A DNA stretch of 64,000 bases from Carettochelys insculpta (GCF_033958435.1 NC_134137.1:251828501-251892500); one strand, 5' to 3'. Numbered from the stretch's first letter, positions 46,800-58,721 are shown. The notes: generated from the letters alone by a model not told the origin. A program made the numbers and translations.

Positions 46800-47158
46800 A
46801 TTTGAAAGTTTGTATTGGCAGTCTTTTGTAGCCATCCACCTGGAAGCCAAGTGCCTTGTTGTCACGAGTCCAACTCTACAGACTTTAAATCAAGAATGAA
46901 AGAAACTTATCAATCACACATTGTAACCTCAGAATAGCATTTCTGTATAAAATAATACCTAGCTCTTATATAGCACTTTTCATTAGTAGATTTCTGCAGC
47001 ACTTAATAGGAGGGTCAGTTACATTATCCCCCTGTTGATGCCATGAATTTAAGGAAGAATATTTGCCAAACTGCCATTATTAGATTGCAAGGATTGGGGT
47101 AGGGGGGCAGTAGTTGTTGTGTGGCTTGCCTATATACTATCAACGGATTATGTGCCCT
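46800..47158. other. unassigned sequence between the hAT element and LINE fragment
   Basis: No feature was recognised. Confidence 0.35.
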
Positions 47159-47159
47159 G

Positions 47160-47328
47160 TCATAACAATCGTCCCCAGGTATTTTGATCTGGTGATGTAG
47201 ATTCCCAGGATTTTGGATCAATGCTGAATTTTTTCATGGCATTTTTGCATGTATCCTTGAATCTTAGCTTCAGTCTTCCTCTTGTTCTCAACCCACATGA
47301 CAGTTCACCAAAGAGGATTTCTCAATAT
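47160..47328 (-). pseudogene. LINE ORF2 C-terminal fragment
   Basis: On the minus strand the sequence reads 'LFGELSCGLRTRGRLKLRFK' and then 'DTCKNAMKKFSIDPKSWES', the C-terminal signature (GEL-x2-G-x-R-x2-GRPKLR-x-KD-x-CK) of a non-LTR RT, possibly the same family as the LINE at 44830. It stops abruptly at about 47329, where DIRS copy 2 begins. Confidence 0.6.
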
Positions 47329-47792
47329 ACATGTCATGGCTCCAAACATCCAGCATCCCCGAGGACCTGCAAACAAAAATCACAGATCTTCCATTCGACA
47401 AGGAAAGGCTGTTTGCTGACTCCACAGACTCAGTTCTTCACTCTAGCAAGGACTCGAGGACCATGCTCAGAACACTGGGAATGTACACCCCTTCCTATAG
47501 GAGGAAAAGATTCTACCCACAACAATGACATTACACCTACCAACCCCAGCACTCACAATACCAGTGGGCTTACGATCAAGGGCACCACCACCACCAACAG
47601 CAAAGTCCACCTTGGTGACATCCCCAGCAAGGATGTACATCGGCGGCACAAACTCCAAGACAGCACGTTTGACAGCTATGTTGAAGACTGCAACCCATGA
47701 ACATCCCTCAGAGTCATTCACAGCATATGTTCCACCACTGACTCAGATCATTCTACCATCAATGGAGAAGCATTACTGCAGACAAGTGGGTA

Positions 47793-49600
47793 TTGGAAAT
47801 TGTCTCCAAGGGATATACCATCCCACTCCAATCCATGCCCCCACCAAAACCCACTAGCCAGTCCCTCTCCAGGGACCCCTCTCATGAGATGATGTTAAAG
47901 CAGGAGGTAGACTGCCTCATTTCTATAGGGGCGGTTGAGAGAGTCCTGGGCGAGTTCCAAGGGAAAGGTTTTTACTCCCGATACTTTCTCACAGAGAAGA
48001 AAATGGGGCTGAAGGCCAATCCTGGACCTATGGGCTCTCAGTTGCTATCTCCACAAACAGCACTTCAAGATGACCACAGTTGCTTCCATAGCCATGGCAT
48101 TGGACGATGGGGATTAGTTTGCAGACCTTGACCTCCAAGATGCGTACTTCCACATAACAATCCATCTGGCACACAGGCTTTTTCTCCGCTTGACAGTGGG
48201 CATGGAACACTTTCAGTACAGAGTCCTTTCCTTCGGACTCTCTTCAGCACCCAAGGTCTTTACGAAGACACTTTTGGTAGTGTCAGCTTACCTGAATCGA
48301 CAGGATGTATTCATTTTTCCATATCTGGACGACTGCCTACTGAAGGGTGTCTCACAGGCAGATGTCCTGCGCATGATAGACGTTACTACAAAGACCTTCC
48401 TCTCATTGGGCCTAGTCATCAACTTTCAAAAATCAACAATGGAGCCCATGCAAAATATAGAATTCATAGGGGCATGCCTAGATTCTATTACGTCGAGGGT
48501 ATATCTGCCCAGCGCACATTTTCGCACCATCCGATCCTTGGTGCAAGTGCTGATGTACAGCCCCACAGCGCCAGTCCTAACTTGCTTGCAGCTACTGGGA
48601 CACATGGCCGCCACCACATTTGTGGTGCAGAATGCCAGACTACATATTCGAGGCCTTCAGCACTGGTTGGCAACAGTGTATAGGCCAACGATATGCGCCA
48701 CTCACAAAAAGGTATCGCCCACAATGGAGGTGCAAAAGTCTCTGACATGGTGGGCAGACCCCAAGAACTTGCTATCAGGGATGCCTTTCCACCAACCGCA
48801 AATCGCGGTTTTTCTCACAACAGATGCCTCCCACATAGGATGGGGACCACACATGGACAACGAAGCAATGTAGGGGCGATGGTCCCCCACAGAGATGACA
48901 ATGCACATAAACATACTGGAGCTCAGGGCGCTGTTCAATGCATGCAGGCACTTCCGCAAATACCTGTGGGACAAGGTAGTTGGAGTCAATACTGACAACA
49001 CCTCCACAGTGTTCTATATCAATCGCCAAGGCGGAGCCAGATCCTGCGCATTATGTGCAGAGGCGGTCCGACTATGGAATTGGTGCATTGCAAACAACAT
49101 AACCATAAAAGCCTCATACTCACCTGGTGTTCACAATGTGAAGGCGGATCAGCTAAGCAGACATTTTGCTGTCATGCACTAGTGGCAGATCCACTCCGAT
49201 CTACTTCACGGCATGACAGATGGGGGTTTCCCCAGATCAACTTGTTTGCCACCTATACCAACAGGAAATGCCCTCAGTACTGTTCCAGAGCGGGCATTGG
49301 GCAATGCTCATTGGGGGACGCCTTCATGCTCTCATGGAAGGACCCCTTGTTACATGCATTCCCTCCCACAGGGCTCATTCACCAGGTCCTGGAAAAAGCG
49401 AGGAGGGAGAAGGCGCACCTCATACTTATAGCCCCAATGTGGGATCGACAGCACTGGTTTCCTCTGCTGTTACGCATGTCATGCTATCCACCACTCTGCC
49501 TCCCAATGGTACTGGACCTCCTCACGCAGAATCAAGGGACCATAACACACCCTCATCCTCGAATGCTCCACCTCAAAGCACGGCTAATCCATGGCTCAGC
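47793..49600 (+). pseudogene. DIRS copy 2 RT/RNase H/methyltransferase-like remnant
   Basis: The RT N-terminal part is in the frame of 47793 ('GAVERVLGEFQGKGFYSRYF'), then shifts after 'FLTEKK' near 48000. The main RT frame 48190-48873 has 'FPYLDDCLLKG' and the early RNase H 'TTDASHIGWGPH', ending at a TAG at 48871-48873. The rest of RNase H (48895-49182) has 'ILELRAL', 'NTDNTSTVF' and 'ADQLSR' and ends with a TAG where copy 1 has GAG. The methyltransferase-like part 'NLFATYTNRKCPQYCSRAG' lies in a third frame up to 49607. Confidence 0.85.
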
Positions 49601-51300
49601 ACCTTAGAGAGAACATGCTCAGGAGGAGCAAAAGGAGTAAAAGAGGTCCTGGAATGCAGTCGACGGGCCTCTACCAGGAAGGCCTATGCATACAAGTGGA
49701 AACGTTTTACATCCTGGTGTCTGTTCAAGCAATTAACTCCCCTAGAGGTCTCCATTCCCACAATCATGGAGTACTTACTGGACCTGAAACAGGGAGGACT
49801 CACCTTATCTTCATTAAAGGTCCACCTTGCAGCTATATTGGCATTCTGACATATGACGGATGGGTCAACTGTATTTGCCCATGCCATTACCACATAGTTT
49901 CTGAAGGACCTCGCAAACCTATACTCCCTGCAGAAACCGTTATCACCTTCATGGAGCTTAGACCTGGTCCTTGACACACTGTCTAGACCACCCTTTGAAC
50001 CATTGCCCACCATACCCCTCTGACTACTTACCATAAAAGCAACTTTTCCTCTTGCAATTACATCGGCCTGCAGGGTGAGCAAGCTGGCAGCGTTAATGGC
50101 AACACCGCCCAATACAATTTTCTCAAAGGAAGCAGTGGTTTTGCGATTACACCCGGTGTTCCTTCCAAAGATCTCCTCAGAGTTCCACATTAATGAGCCA
50201 ACAGTTCTACCATCCTTCTATCCGAGACCGCATGCCTCATATAAGCTGCGTCTACACGTGCACACTACTTCGAAGTAGCGGCACCAACTTCGACTTTAGG
50301 CGGCGAGATGTCGAAGTCGCTAACCTCATGAGGAGATAGGAATAGCGCCCTACTTCGACGTTCAACGTCGAAGTAGGGACCGTGTAGACGATCCGCGTCC
50401 CGCAACGTCGAAATTGCTGGGTCCTCCATGGCGGCCATCAGCTGGGGGGTTGAGAGATGCTCTCTCTCCAGCCCCTGCAGGGCTCTATGGTCACCGTGGG
50501 CAGCAGCCCTTAGCCCAGGGCTTCTGGCTGCTTCTGCGGCAGCTGGGGATCTATGCTGCAGGCACAGGGTCTGCAACCAGTTGTCAGCTCTGTGTATCTT
50601 GTGTTGTTTAGTGCAACTGTGTCTGGGAGGGGCCCTTTAAGGGAGCGGCTGGCTGTTGAGTCCGCCCTGTGACCCTGTCTGCAGCTGTGCCTGGCATCCC
50701 TATTTCGATGTGTGCTACTTTGACGTGTAGACGTTCCCTCGCTACGCCTATTTCGATGTTGGGCTGAGCAACGTCGAAGTTGAACATCGACATTGCTGGC
50801 CCTGGAGGACGTGTAGACGTTATTTATCGAAATAGACTATTTCGATGTCGCAACATCGAAATAAGCTATTTCGATGTTGGCTGCACGTGTAGACGTAGCC
50901 ATAGGGAAGTATGGCTGCATTCACTCAATGTGAGGAGGGCACTAGTCTTTTATGTAGATAGAACTAAACTCTTCTGGAAGACAGATAGGCTCCTGGTGTC
51001 TCTTGCACCCAGCTCAAAGGGGGAAGGCCTATCATCACAAAGAATTTCAAATTGCATCGCATCCTGCATAAAAATGTGTTACAAGCTCCGTAAGACCCCT
51101 CTGTTAGTTCCTCCCAGGGCTTGCTCCACTAGAGCAATGGTGACCTCGACAGCCTTCTTTAAAGGAGTTGATTAAAGGACATCTGCAGAGCAGCAATATG
51201 GTCATCCTATGACACCTTCGCCAGACACTATGCAATTCACCAGGTGTAGGACAAGGATATGTGTCTATCGACATCAGTCCTTTCAAGGGCAAGCTGCACA
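49560..51300 (+). pseudogene. DIRS copy 2 tyrosine recombinase remnant, interrupted
   Basis: Recombinase sequence runs from 'NPWLSTLERTCS' (49587) to 'STRKAYAYKWKRF' and 'LTLSSLKVHLAAILAF' before a TGA at 49847-49849, with further stops beyond. The Arg region reads 'ITSACRVSKLAAL' (one Arg is Cys compared with copy 1). It is split by the TIR element at 50244-50900, resumes with 'NVRRALVFYVDRTKLF' (50930), and the H-x-x-R motif is 'CSTRAM', with the His lost. It is non-functional by sequence. Confidence 0.85.
50244..50900. mobile_element. TIR DNA element, 657 bp, inserted in DIRS copy 2
   Basis: The left end agctgcgtctacacgtgcac and the right end gcacgtgtagacgtagcc are inverted repeats. The triplet ATA flanks both ends (50241-50243, 50901-50903). 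It is the reverse-orientation relative of 603-1313, sharing the central segment around 'ggggccctttaagggagcgg' and the outer 'cttcgaagtag' blocks. Removing it restores continuity with DIRS copy 1, which confirms the boundaries. Confidence 0.85.
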
Positions 51301-51351
51301 TAAATCCAGTATCCACCTCCATTTTTTGGGGTCACTGCTGGGTAGTCACCT

Positions 51352-51460
51352 CATGTGGAGCACCCATGGGGACCACTTGAAGAAGAAAAAGAAGTTATTC
51401 ACTTGTGTAGTAATGATGGTTCTTCGAGATGTATCCCTCTGGCTGCTCCATTACCCACCC
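51352..51460. repeat. DIRS copy 2 internal complementary region
   Basis: The segment 'tgtggagcacccatggggac' followed by 'gaagttattcacttgtg' and 'gatggttcttcgagatgtat' corresponds to 9566-9660 of copy 1 and is complementary to the copy 2 right end near 51660-51720. Confidence 0.8.
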
Positions 51461-51722
51461 CATTCCTCCCCACTTCGGAGTTCTGCTTTGTGTTTTTCAG
51501 GAGCATCTGGGGTGGTTGGTCAAGGAACTGGCGTGAACCGGATCACGCACATGACTGAAAGCACATGAAGGGCCGACGCGCATCAGTGCATGCGTGACCC
51601 GACGAGATACAGCTTGGAAATCGCTGATCTGCGGCACCAGGGCGAGCTGACACCTAATGTGGAGCACCCAGAGGGACACATCTCGAAGAACCATCATTAC
51701 TACACAAGTGAGTAACTTCTTT

Positions 51723-52285
51723 TTCTATCCATTTAGAAATTTCTCCCATGCTTTTCCTCATGGCTTTTGGGCAATGTAATCAAAATATTACCTGTAACTT
51801 TTCTATTTTTCAAAGTATGCATTTAAAGAAAAAATTTCTTCACTTTTCTGCAATACATAAAATCCTCCTTTGTATATCCAGCAGCCAACAACATAATAGC
51901 ATCTTAATAATATCTGCAGCCAAAGGGTACTTTTAATATTTTGCAAGTAAACAGTGAAATCACTGGCATGACAACTCTAATTGCTAGTATACTATCATGG
52001 GTAGAGGATGTTAAAGTCATTTTAAGCTGTCTGGCTTTTATCGGTTTGTAATGCCAGGCAGATGGCACAATCAGTGGATATATTTATATATTTAATTTTT
52101 TCTTTCAAGAATAGTTTTTCCACTGTTTTTTAAATTTAATTATTCATGATGCACCTGAAATTAACTACTATGTTCCCAAATAAGCAAACGCAAATAAGTT
52201 TTGCAAATAAAATAAAACATTCTTGCTCATAAGTTGAGGAAGTATGGATTGGATCCACGGACTATAAGATGCATAGAAAGCTAGC
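51723..52285. other. AT-rich unassigned sequence
   Basis: No gene or repeat was recognised. Confidence 0.35.
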
Positions 52286-52289
52286 TTGA

Positions 52290-53331
52290 TGGTGAGGCCC
52301 AATGGGTAGTGGTCAGTGGTCCAATATCCAGATGGCGGTTGGTTTCAAGCAGAGTGCTGCTTGGTGCTTGGTTCTGGAGCCAGTGTTGTTCAACATCTTT
52401 ATTAATGACCTGGATGAGGGACTGGATTGCACCCTCAGCAAGTTTGTGGATGACACAAAGCTAGGGGGAAAGGTAGATATGCTGGAGGGTAGAGATAGAA
52501 TCCAGAGTGGCCTGGATAAATTGGAGGACTGGGCCAAAGGAAATCTGATGCAGTTCAACAAGGAGAAGTGTAGAGTCCTGCACCTGGGGCGGAAGAATTC
52601 CAAGCATTGTTATAGGCTGGGAACCATCTGGCTCAGCAGCAGTACAGCAGAAAGGGACCTAGAGGTTATGGTGGATGAAAGGCTGGATATGAGTAAACAG
52701 TGTGCCCTTGTAGCCAAGAAGGCTAACGACATATGAGGGTGCATTAGGAGGAGTATTTCAAGCAGATCTAGAGAAGTGGTTGTTCCCCTCTATTTGGCAC
52801 TGGTGGGGCCACATCTGGAATATTGTGTCCAGTTTTGGCCCCCCCAGTATGAAAAGGATGTGGATGTGCTGGAGCAGGTTCAGTGGAGGGCAACAAAAAT
52901 GATTAAGGGGCTGGAGCACGTGACCTATGAGGAGAGGCTGAGGGATTTGGGCTTGTTCAGTTTACAGAAGAAAAGACTGAGGAGTGATTTAATAGCAGCT
53001 TTCAACTTCCTGAAGGGAAGCTCTGAAGAGGAGGGTGAGAAACCGTTCTCAGTGATGTCAGATGGCAGAACAAGGAGTAATGGTCTGAAGTTAAAGAGGG
53101 AGAGGTGTAGGTTGAATATTAGGAAAAACTACTTCACCAGGATTGTGGTGAAGCATTGGAATGCATTGCCTAGAGAGGTGCTGGATTCTCCATCCCACAA
53201 GGTTTTTAAGTCCCAGCTTGACAAAGTCCTGGCTGGGATGACTAAGTTGAAGTTGATCCTGCTTGAAGCAGGGGGGTGGACTACATGACCGTCTGAGGTC
53301 CCTTCCAGCCCTCTGATTCTATGACTCTATT
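52290..53331 (+). mobile_element. CR1 LINE, 5'-truncated in the RT domain
   Basis: It holds the last part of the RT domain, the C-terminal region and the 3' end 'ccctctgattctatgactct'. The start, around 'gtggtcagtggtccaatatc', lies inside the RT. It is on the plus strand, opposite to the CR1 at 35703. Confidence 0.88.
52302..53288 (+). pseudogene. CR1 ORF2 C-terminal fragment, one in-frame stop
   Basis: One frame runs from 52302 to 53288 with a single TGA at 52734-52736. It has '[12 protein letters not shown]', the catalytic box changed to 'FVDDTKLGG' (Ala to Val), '[13 protein letters not shown]', 'YEERLRDLGLFSLQKKRLRS' and 'VVKHWNALPREVLDSPS'. The upstream endonuclease and RT N-terminus are missing. 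Confidence 0.88.
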
Positions 53332-53795
53332 TAGTTTCTAGAATCGTAGAAAGTAAAGCTGGGAAAGACTTGTGAAGTGTTCTTGCCCATCCTATTAGGA
53401 CTGGTGGAAGGTTCTTGCTACCTTTCACATATCAGTTTTTCTTGGTGATGGGCAGTTTAAATGATGCTGTTTGTTTTCTGTTCTTAATTTAGTGTACCAA
53501 AAGAGAGAGGGAGAATTTGGATGAACATCTGAAGTTTGGAGGTCTTAACAAAACAACCTTCCAAAGTCCATGGAAGCTCCTGAGTGCTCATTAATCTTGA
53601 AAAATGAGTTGTGAAAAGCTGGTCCATTGCAGCCATGGCAACATTACATGGACTCCAAGTGGGCAGCCTTTCATCCCATGTGCCCAGATACGGGGGTCTG
53701 AGCCTCATTTTAGTCATGCCTTTAAAAATACATCGTCATCGATGAGTTCAACCACAGCACTCTCACATCAATAATGGAGGCTTCAAATCTCTAGG

Positions 53796-53861
53796 GTGTG
53801 TGTGTGTGGGTGTGTGTGCACGTGGGTCTGTGTGTGTGTAAGAGAGAGAGAGAGAGAGAGA
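53796..53861. repeat. (GT)n(GA)n compound microsatellite
   Basis: Interrupted GT runs are followed by a GA run. Confidence 0.9.
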
Positions 53862-53916
53862 GCTCTTCCCACCCTCAGCCCCCCGTGTGTCTTAAACTTG
53901 GTCCTCTATTCACAAT

Positions 53917-54346
53917 GGCTATGTCTAGATTACAGTGATTTATCAACAGGCGTTTTTGTTAGAAGATATCGTCCAACAAAACTTCTGTCAACAGATCGCA
54001 GCCAAATTGCCAAGCAGATCACAAGAGTGATTTGCTTTGGCAACAGAGAGTGGCTGAATTGCCCAGCCACTCTATTGGCAAAATGGCCAACCAGAAGCAC
54101 AGCAGACAGGGCTGCCCAGTCTCCCAGAAGCCCTGTCTGTTGACAGAGGGCCACTCCGGAACATCCAGACCACCATTCTGTTGACAGATTTCTGTTGATA
54201 GAGCATTTTGCCTTGTGGGGAGCAGGATATGGCTGTCGACAAAAGTGCTGCTTACTGTCCATTTACTGTTGACAGAACGTCTTGGGAATCTGGATGCTCC
54301 CTGAGTTTTGTCGACAAAATGCAAGCCCTGTAGCATAGACATAGTC
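53917..54346. mobile_element. TIR DNA element, 430 bp
   Basis: The left end ggctatgtctagattacag and the right end tgtagcatagacatagtc are inverted repeats. AAT flanks both ends (53914-53916, 54347-54349). The interior contains many 'tctgtcaacag' and 'ctgttgacag' inverted motifs, shared with the element at 41738. Confidence 0.75.
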
Positions 54347-54349
54347 AAT

Positions 54350-57300
54350 GTGAGCATGCAATAAAGATACTACATCACTGCAATAACCTCTTCCCTCCTC
54401 TGCTGCACCCCCTCTCTGTTTGTTGTATGGGATTGGCAGAGCCCACAATTTGGGCAGGTCATTCTCTACCCTCCATAGAATGTGCTGCTTGGTCTGCTCC
54501 CTGGGCTGTACCTCTTAACCCCTTTGTAGCTTTGCTGATTGCCAATATGGAGGCCTTCACTGCACTTCCTAGGCTTTGCAGGTTCTATTGGCAACAACCT
54601 GCCTCCATGCCACCTCTTGTTTGAGAAAACTGACTCTGCACCACCACCCACCATGGAAAGTCTTCAGGGATGAGTGCAGAAGCCTTGTGACCTCTGACTC
54701 CATCAAAAGATAGGAACCCCTTTGCGTCCCAAGAAGAGACAGAGTGGCAGCTCCAGCGGAGGGCTAGTTGAGTTAGTCGGTGGCAGGGAGGTGGAGAGCA
54801 TTTTAGTCTTTTTCTGAACATATATTGTCTGCTGCTGTGTGTTCCCAAGTTTGTTGCCGTGTTCCGTGCTTCTAATAGAGATTTTCTTGTGCTGAAACAA
54901 TCAAAGAGCTGAGAATGTAGAAGATCTGCCAGGTTTGGCCACCCAGAGTAGGGGAATTCAGTTATCCCAGGTTTTTTGAGTGGACTCACAAGCCAGTCTG
55001 GTTATTTGTATAGAAGGGAAAAGGGATAGATATACTGAACCTGGTCCTTTATGATTCCATTAATCACTTGGCAGAAGGGTTGCATTAACATACAGTCTGT
55101 CACTAATAACGGAATAAATTTCAGCCATTTTCATGCCCTTGTTGATGATGCTCCATTCCAGTGCAATGGTGTGAAAAGGTAAGATACTTTGTTTCATTCA
55201 TAACTAGCAGCTGAGATGGGTAACATGACAGACACATCCAGGAAGTTTGTGATGGGTATTTTATGTTCTACCATTTTGAATAACACAAATTATTGTAAAT
55301 AAAGCTAATTTACAGCTCATTAAACTCTAGTCCAAGTGCAATTTTTGCTGCCATCAGTCAGGAAGTTACACATTAAGTATGCTGCCACCTGAGTCTTTTG
55401 CAGATTCCTAGATACCAGAAAATGGCTCATTCTAGAGAAATGTATGATATACAACTGTAAATAGAGCCACTTATTTTTCAGAACAATAATCCTTATCACA
55501 TTTTCCAACAACTGTATCTGCCTCTGAGCTCACCTCAAAGTGACCATTCCTCTTTTCCTCTCTATATCCCCAGAGCCAAGTATTTTTCCTACCAAGGAAG
55601 CCCAGAACGGCTACTTCAGTATGGAATTAATCTTTGTTGGCCATTGGACTTGCTGCCAACCCACGTGAACAGTTTTCTTCCTCATCCTCTTGCAGAGATT
55701 GAATTTGTAACTTTTCCAGCCTCTGATGCCGCAGGATTGTTGGACCTGGTATGAAACCCAAACTCTGATGCCCACACAGCAATTCACTGAGCTGGTACTA
55801 GGCTTCTGTAAGAACCCAGAATATGGAGAAGGGGTTCAAGCTGCTACTTCAGCTGCTGCCAGATGATTGTTCCCACCTCTTTGTTGGCTTGTGGTTGCTG
55901 GCACCTCTGCCTGCCAACAGCTTGCTCAAATGTCATCTCACTCTGCAACCAGAAACAATCCTATAGAAAGGACCTGTCCAGAAAGGGTTAAGCATTAACC
56001 TTTGAAAATGGGACGTAGACTCTTAAATGATGTATATGTTTTGGAAAACTTTATCCCATGATTGGCTTTCAACTAGCTGGGAATCTTGAAAAAAATTGTA
56101 TTATAATTTTTGGGGAGGCTAAAGAGGCTGAGCAGAAGAGAAATGAGAAAAGGAAGAGTAGAAAAAGACTCTTAAATGTCCAGCTGAATGATATGGGAAC
56201 TTCCTCAAAGTCTTGTCGCTTGGGAGCTGGAAACTCAGATCCGAGGAGAAGGGGTGCTGGGAAAGCCATTTCAGCAAGATCCACACTAGGGAGAAACTGA
56301 AAAGCACTGAGCTGGTCTTCCAAGTAATACAATTGGTTACACAGGTAGAGAAGGAGGCTATTCAGGGGTACCATGGAAGACCAGGGCAAGTCACTCCTCC
56401 AAGGGTGAACATAATGGAGGAAGACAACCTATAAACCCAGCTGCTAGTAAAGCAGGGATATAATGCCCGCCTCCCCCCGCCCCCGCCACCCAGCTACAAC
56501 AAGGTAACAGTCTTGAGGGGGAGAATTTGTGATAGAGCGTCCACTATACAGTAGCAGAGAAGGGATTAAAAGCAGCATAGGGAAGCTACACAGGAAACAG
56601 CCAATAGGAAAGGAGCTACAAGGAACAAGCAGTCAGCATTTAGCAAGCTCACATAAAAGGGAGCTACAGGGCAGGGTAGTTCACTTATTGTAGGGAACCC
56701 AAGGGAGAGGACTGGGTTTCTACAGGGCTGCAGGAGAGGAACACCTCAGACAGGGCAGCTGCTAGTAGGTACCATGGCAGCTAGAGAGAGCTCCTACCTG
56801 GCAGGCTGTGGGGCCTTACAGGCTCTAAGCTCTGTGAAGGGGTAGGAGAAGATGCTGGGGCTGTGGGGAAGTGGCTAAGGAAATCTGAAGCAGTACACTG
56901 AAGTGAAGGAAAGGTTATACAAGGCTGCTAGCTACAGGGTCCCTGGACCATGACCCAGAGTGGTGGGTGGGCCCAGGTTCCACCCACCCCCTACTCACCA
57001 CTGAGGAGCTGACTAGAATCTCCCACCCTCTGGCAAGGAGGAAAAACTAATAGTGACACAGCAGAAGGCTGATTCGTGAGGAGGACACTGCAGTACTTGG
57101 TCTGAGATGGGTCTGCAGAGGTGATGGTGACAGTAGGCAAGGCACCATCAGGAGAGGGCACACAAGCTAGCAGAGCTAATCCCTGTGATGAGCAGCAGGA
57201 GACACTGCAGTGGTGCGGGAACCCCATGCCAGAGCTCCTCTCCCTTTTCCCCATGGGTCATAAAGGGAGTAGGTACATGCGTAGCTTCAGAGATGCAGTA

Positions 57301-57433
57301 TGCTATAGGCTGTGCCAGTAGTGGGCCACAGAGTCTGCTGGTCATAGAGATCACCAGCAGCTAGGTGGGGCATGAGTGTTTGTGAGTTTAATGAAGGGTA
57401 AGTGAAACTCTAGTGTTAGCTGGCATTATGTGG
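54350..57433. other. unassigned sequence
   Basis: No gene was recognised. The part 56529-57000, with 'cataaaagggagctacaggg' and 'gggtgggcccaggttccacc', has an LTR-like look, but I cannot define its ends. Short frames such as 56058-56300 show no known domain. Confidence 0.35.
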
Positions 57434-57717
57434 AGAATCACAGAATACTAGAACAGTAGCTCATGTCATCTCAGCTGTCAGAACTGGAAAGGAGAGGTCC
57501 TCAAGTTCAGTCCCCTCTCTCATGGAAGGATTAAGCACCATGTAGACTATCCCTTGCAGGTGTTTGACTAACCTGCTCTTAAAAATCTCCACAACCTCCC
57601 TAGGCAATTTATTCCAGGGCTTAACTCCTCAAACAGTTAGGAAGTTTTTCCTCATGTCCAACCTAAATCTCCCTTGCTGCAGCTTAAGCCCATTTCTTGT
57701 CCTATCAATGGGAGTTA
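57434..57717 (-). mobile_element. CR1 LINE 3' end fragment
   Basis: It starts 'agaatcacagaatactagaa' and continues with the reversed C-terminal coding sequence ('gcttaactcctcaaacagtt'), like the fragments at 18753 and 35703. It ends at the start of the retroviral LTR. Confidence 0.75.
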
Positions 57718-57718
57718 A

Positions 57719-58600
57719 TGTAGCCAGACAGAACCCCCGCTTTTTGCTCTACTCCAGCTTGCCTTCCCTAGGTGCTTCAGAGCACGAAAGGGTTAAAAGG
57801 AATAGCCCAGCCCTGGAATGCTCAAGAGCGCAGATGGGCTTATCTTGGCCATGGTCTTTGAAGCTCCGGACCAAAGCTACGAACAATGGGCTAATTAACA
57901 GCCGGGCCTCGGACTGCCCTTGGCTAATTACCATCAGTTGATTCAACACACACTTGGTCCCAGTCACAAGGAAAATCTCCAGCCCATTAAGAAACAAATG
58001 CCCTCAGTTGTCTACCTCACAGGTGTGAACTACGCCCTTAAACTCCCTGTAAGAACCAGCATCAGACAGTTTAATTCAATTGGTGTTTTTTTTAAACCAA
58101 GGAAGAGGCCTACATGACCTAATGGGTATAAAAGAGGGGTCCAGCAGACCCCGTATTTGAGCTCCAATCATCTTTCCTGCCAGACAGGAGGGTGAGGGTC
58201 TCCCCAGGCCCCCGGGGACGCCCGACTCCTGGAGAAAAAGGGACAAAGGACTTCTTCCCAAGGGATTGAGAGAAACTGGCCAAGCCACATTGGTAACGCA
58301 GGGGTGAGAATAAGATCTGCTAGGTATTTTACTTTTTATTTTTGCGTGCATTTAACAAGTATAGATCTATGAAATAGAGTGTATGCTAGCTATTTGTAAT
58401 CAAAGTATAAACCTTGTAACAATTGTTACCACAAGAGCTTAAGTCACTAGGTAAACAAACAAAGCTGCATTGTAAAAGTAAAAGATTAACTTATTAGATA
58501 AATAAATGAAGTAATCAGTTAAGTGGTAACCTGACTCCTCCTGTTACTGTGCAAACAGAACACAAAACAAAGAACCCAGCTGCTTTCAGCTGCTCTCAGC
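57719..58600 (+). repeat. probable 5' LTR (3' edge approximate)
   Basis: The start at 57719 (TGTAGCC) follows directly after the CR1 fragment. A TATA box 'tataaaa' is at 58127-58133 and an AATAAA signal at 58501-58506. The 3' edge and primer-binding site are not clear: 'tggtcactggtggg' (about 58603) and 'tggcatttcaccgggcc' (about 58642) are candidates, and neither is a strong match to a tRNA 3' end that I can confirm. Confidence 0.5.
58127..58133 (+). promoter_or_regulatory. TATA box of the retroviral LTR
   Basis: The sequence 'gggtataaaagagggg' is a good TATA box, correctly placed about 400 bp into the LTR and ahead of the AATAAA at 58501. Confidence 0.55.
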
Positions 58601-58721
58601 CTGGTCACTGGTGGGCTCTGCCATAGACAAGAGCATAAGTGGCATTTCACCGGGCCATCAGCTAACAGACACTGGCATAGTCGTTTGTAGGATTTGTGAT
58701 ATTGGTTTGTAATATAGTAAC

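Larger units (their letters stand above)
47330..51722 (+). mobile_element. DIRS retrotransposon copy 2, 5'-truncated and split by a TIR element
   Basis: It matches copy 1 from about 6205 onward, starting at 'catggctccaaacatccagc' (compare 'ctggctccagacatcgggta' in copy 1), and ends at the same right-end tail near 'agtgagtaacttctt'. It has no left repeat and lacks most of ORF1. The TIR element 50244-50900 is inserted in its recombinase region. Many stops and indels show it is older than copy 1 or a separate lineage. Confidence 0.9.
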
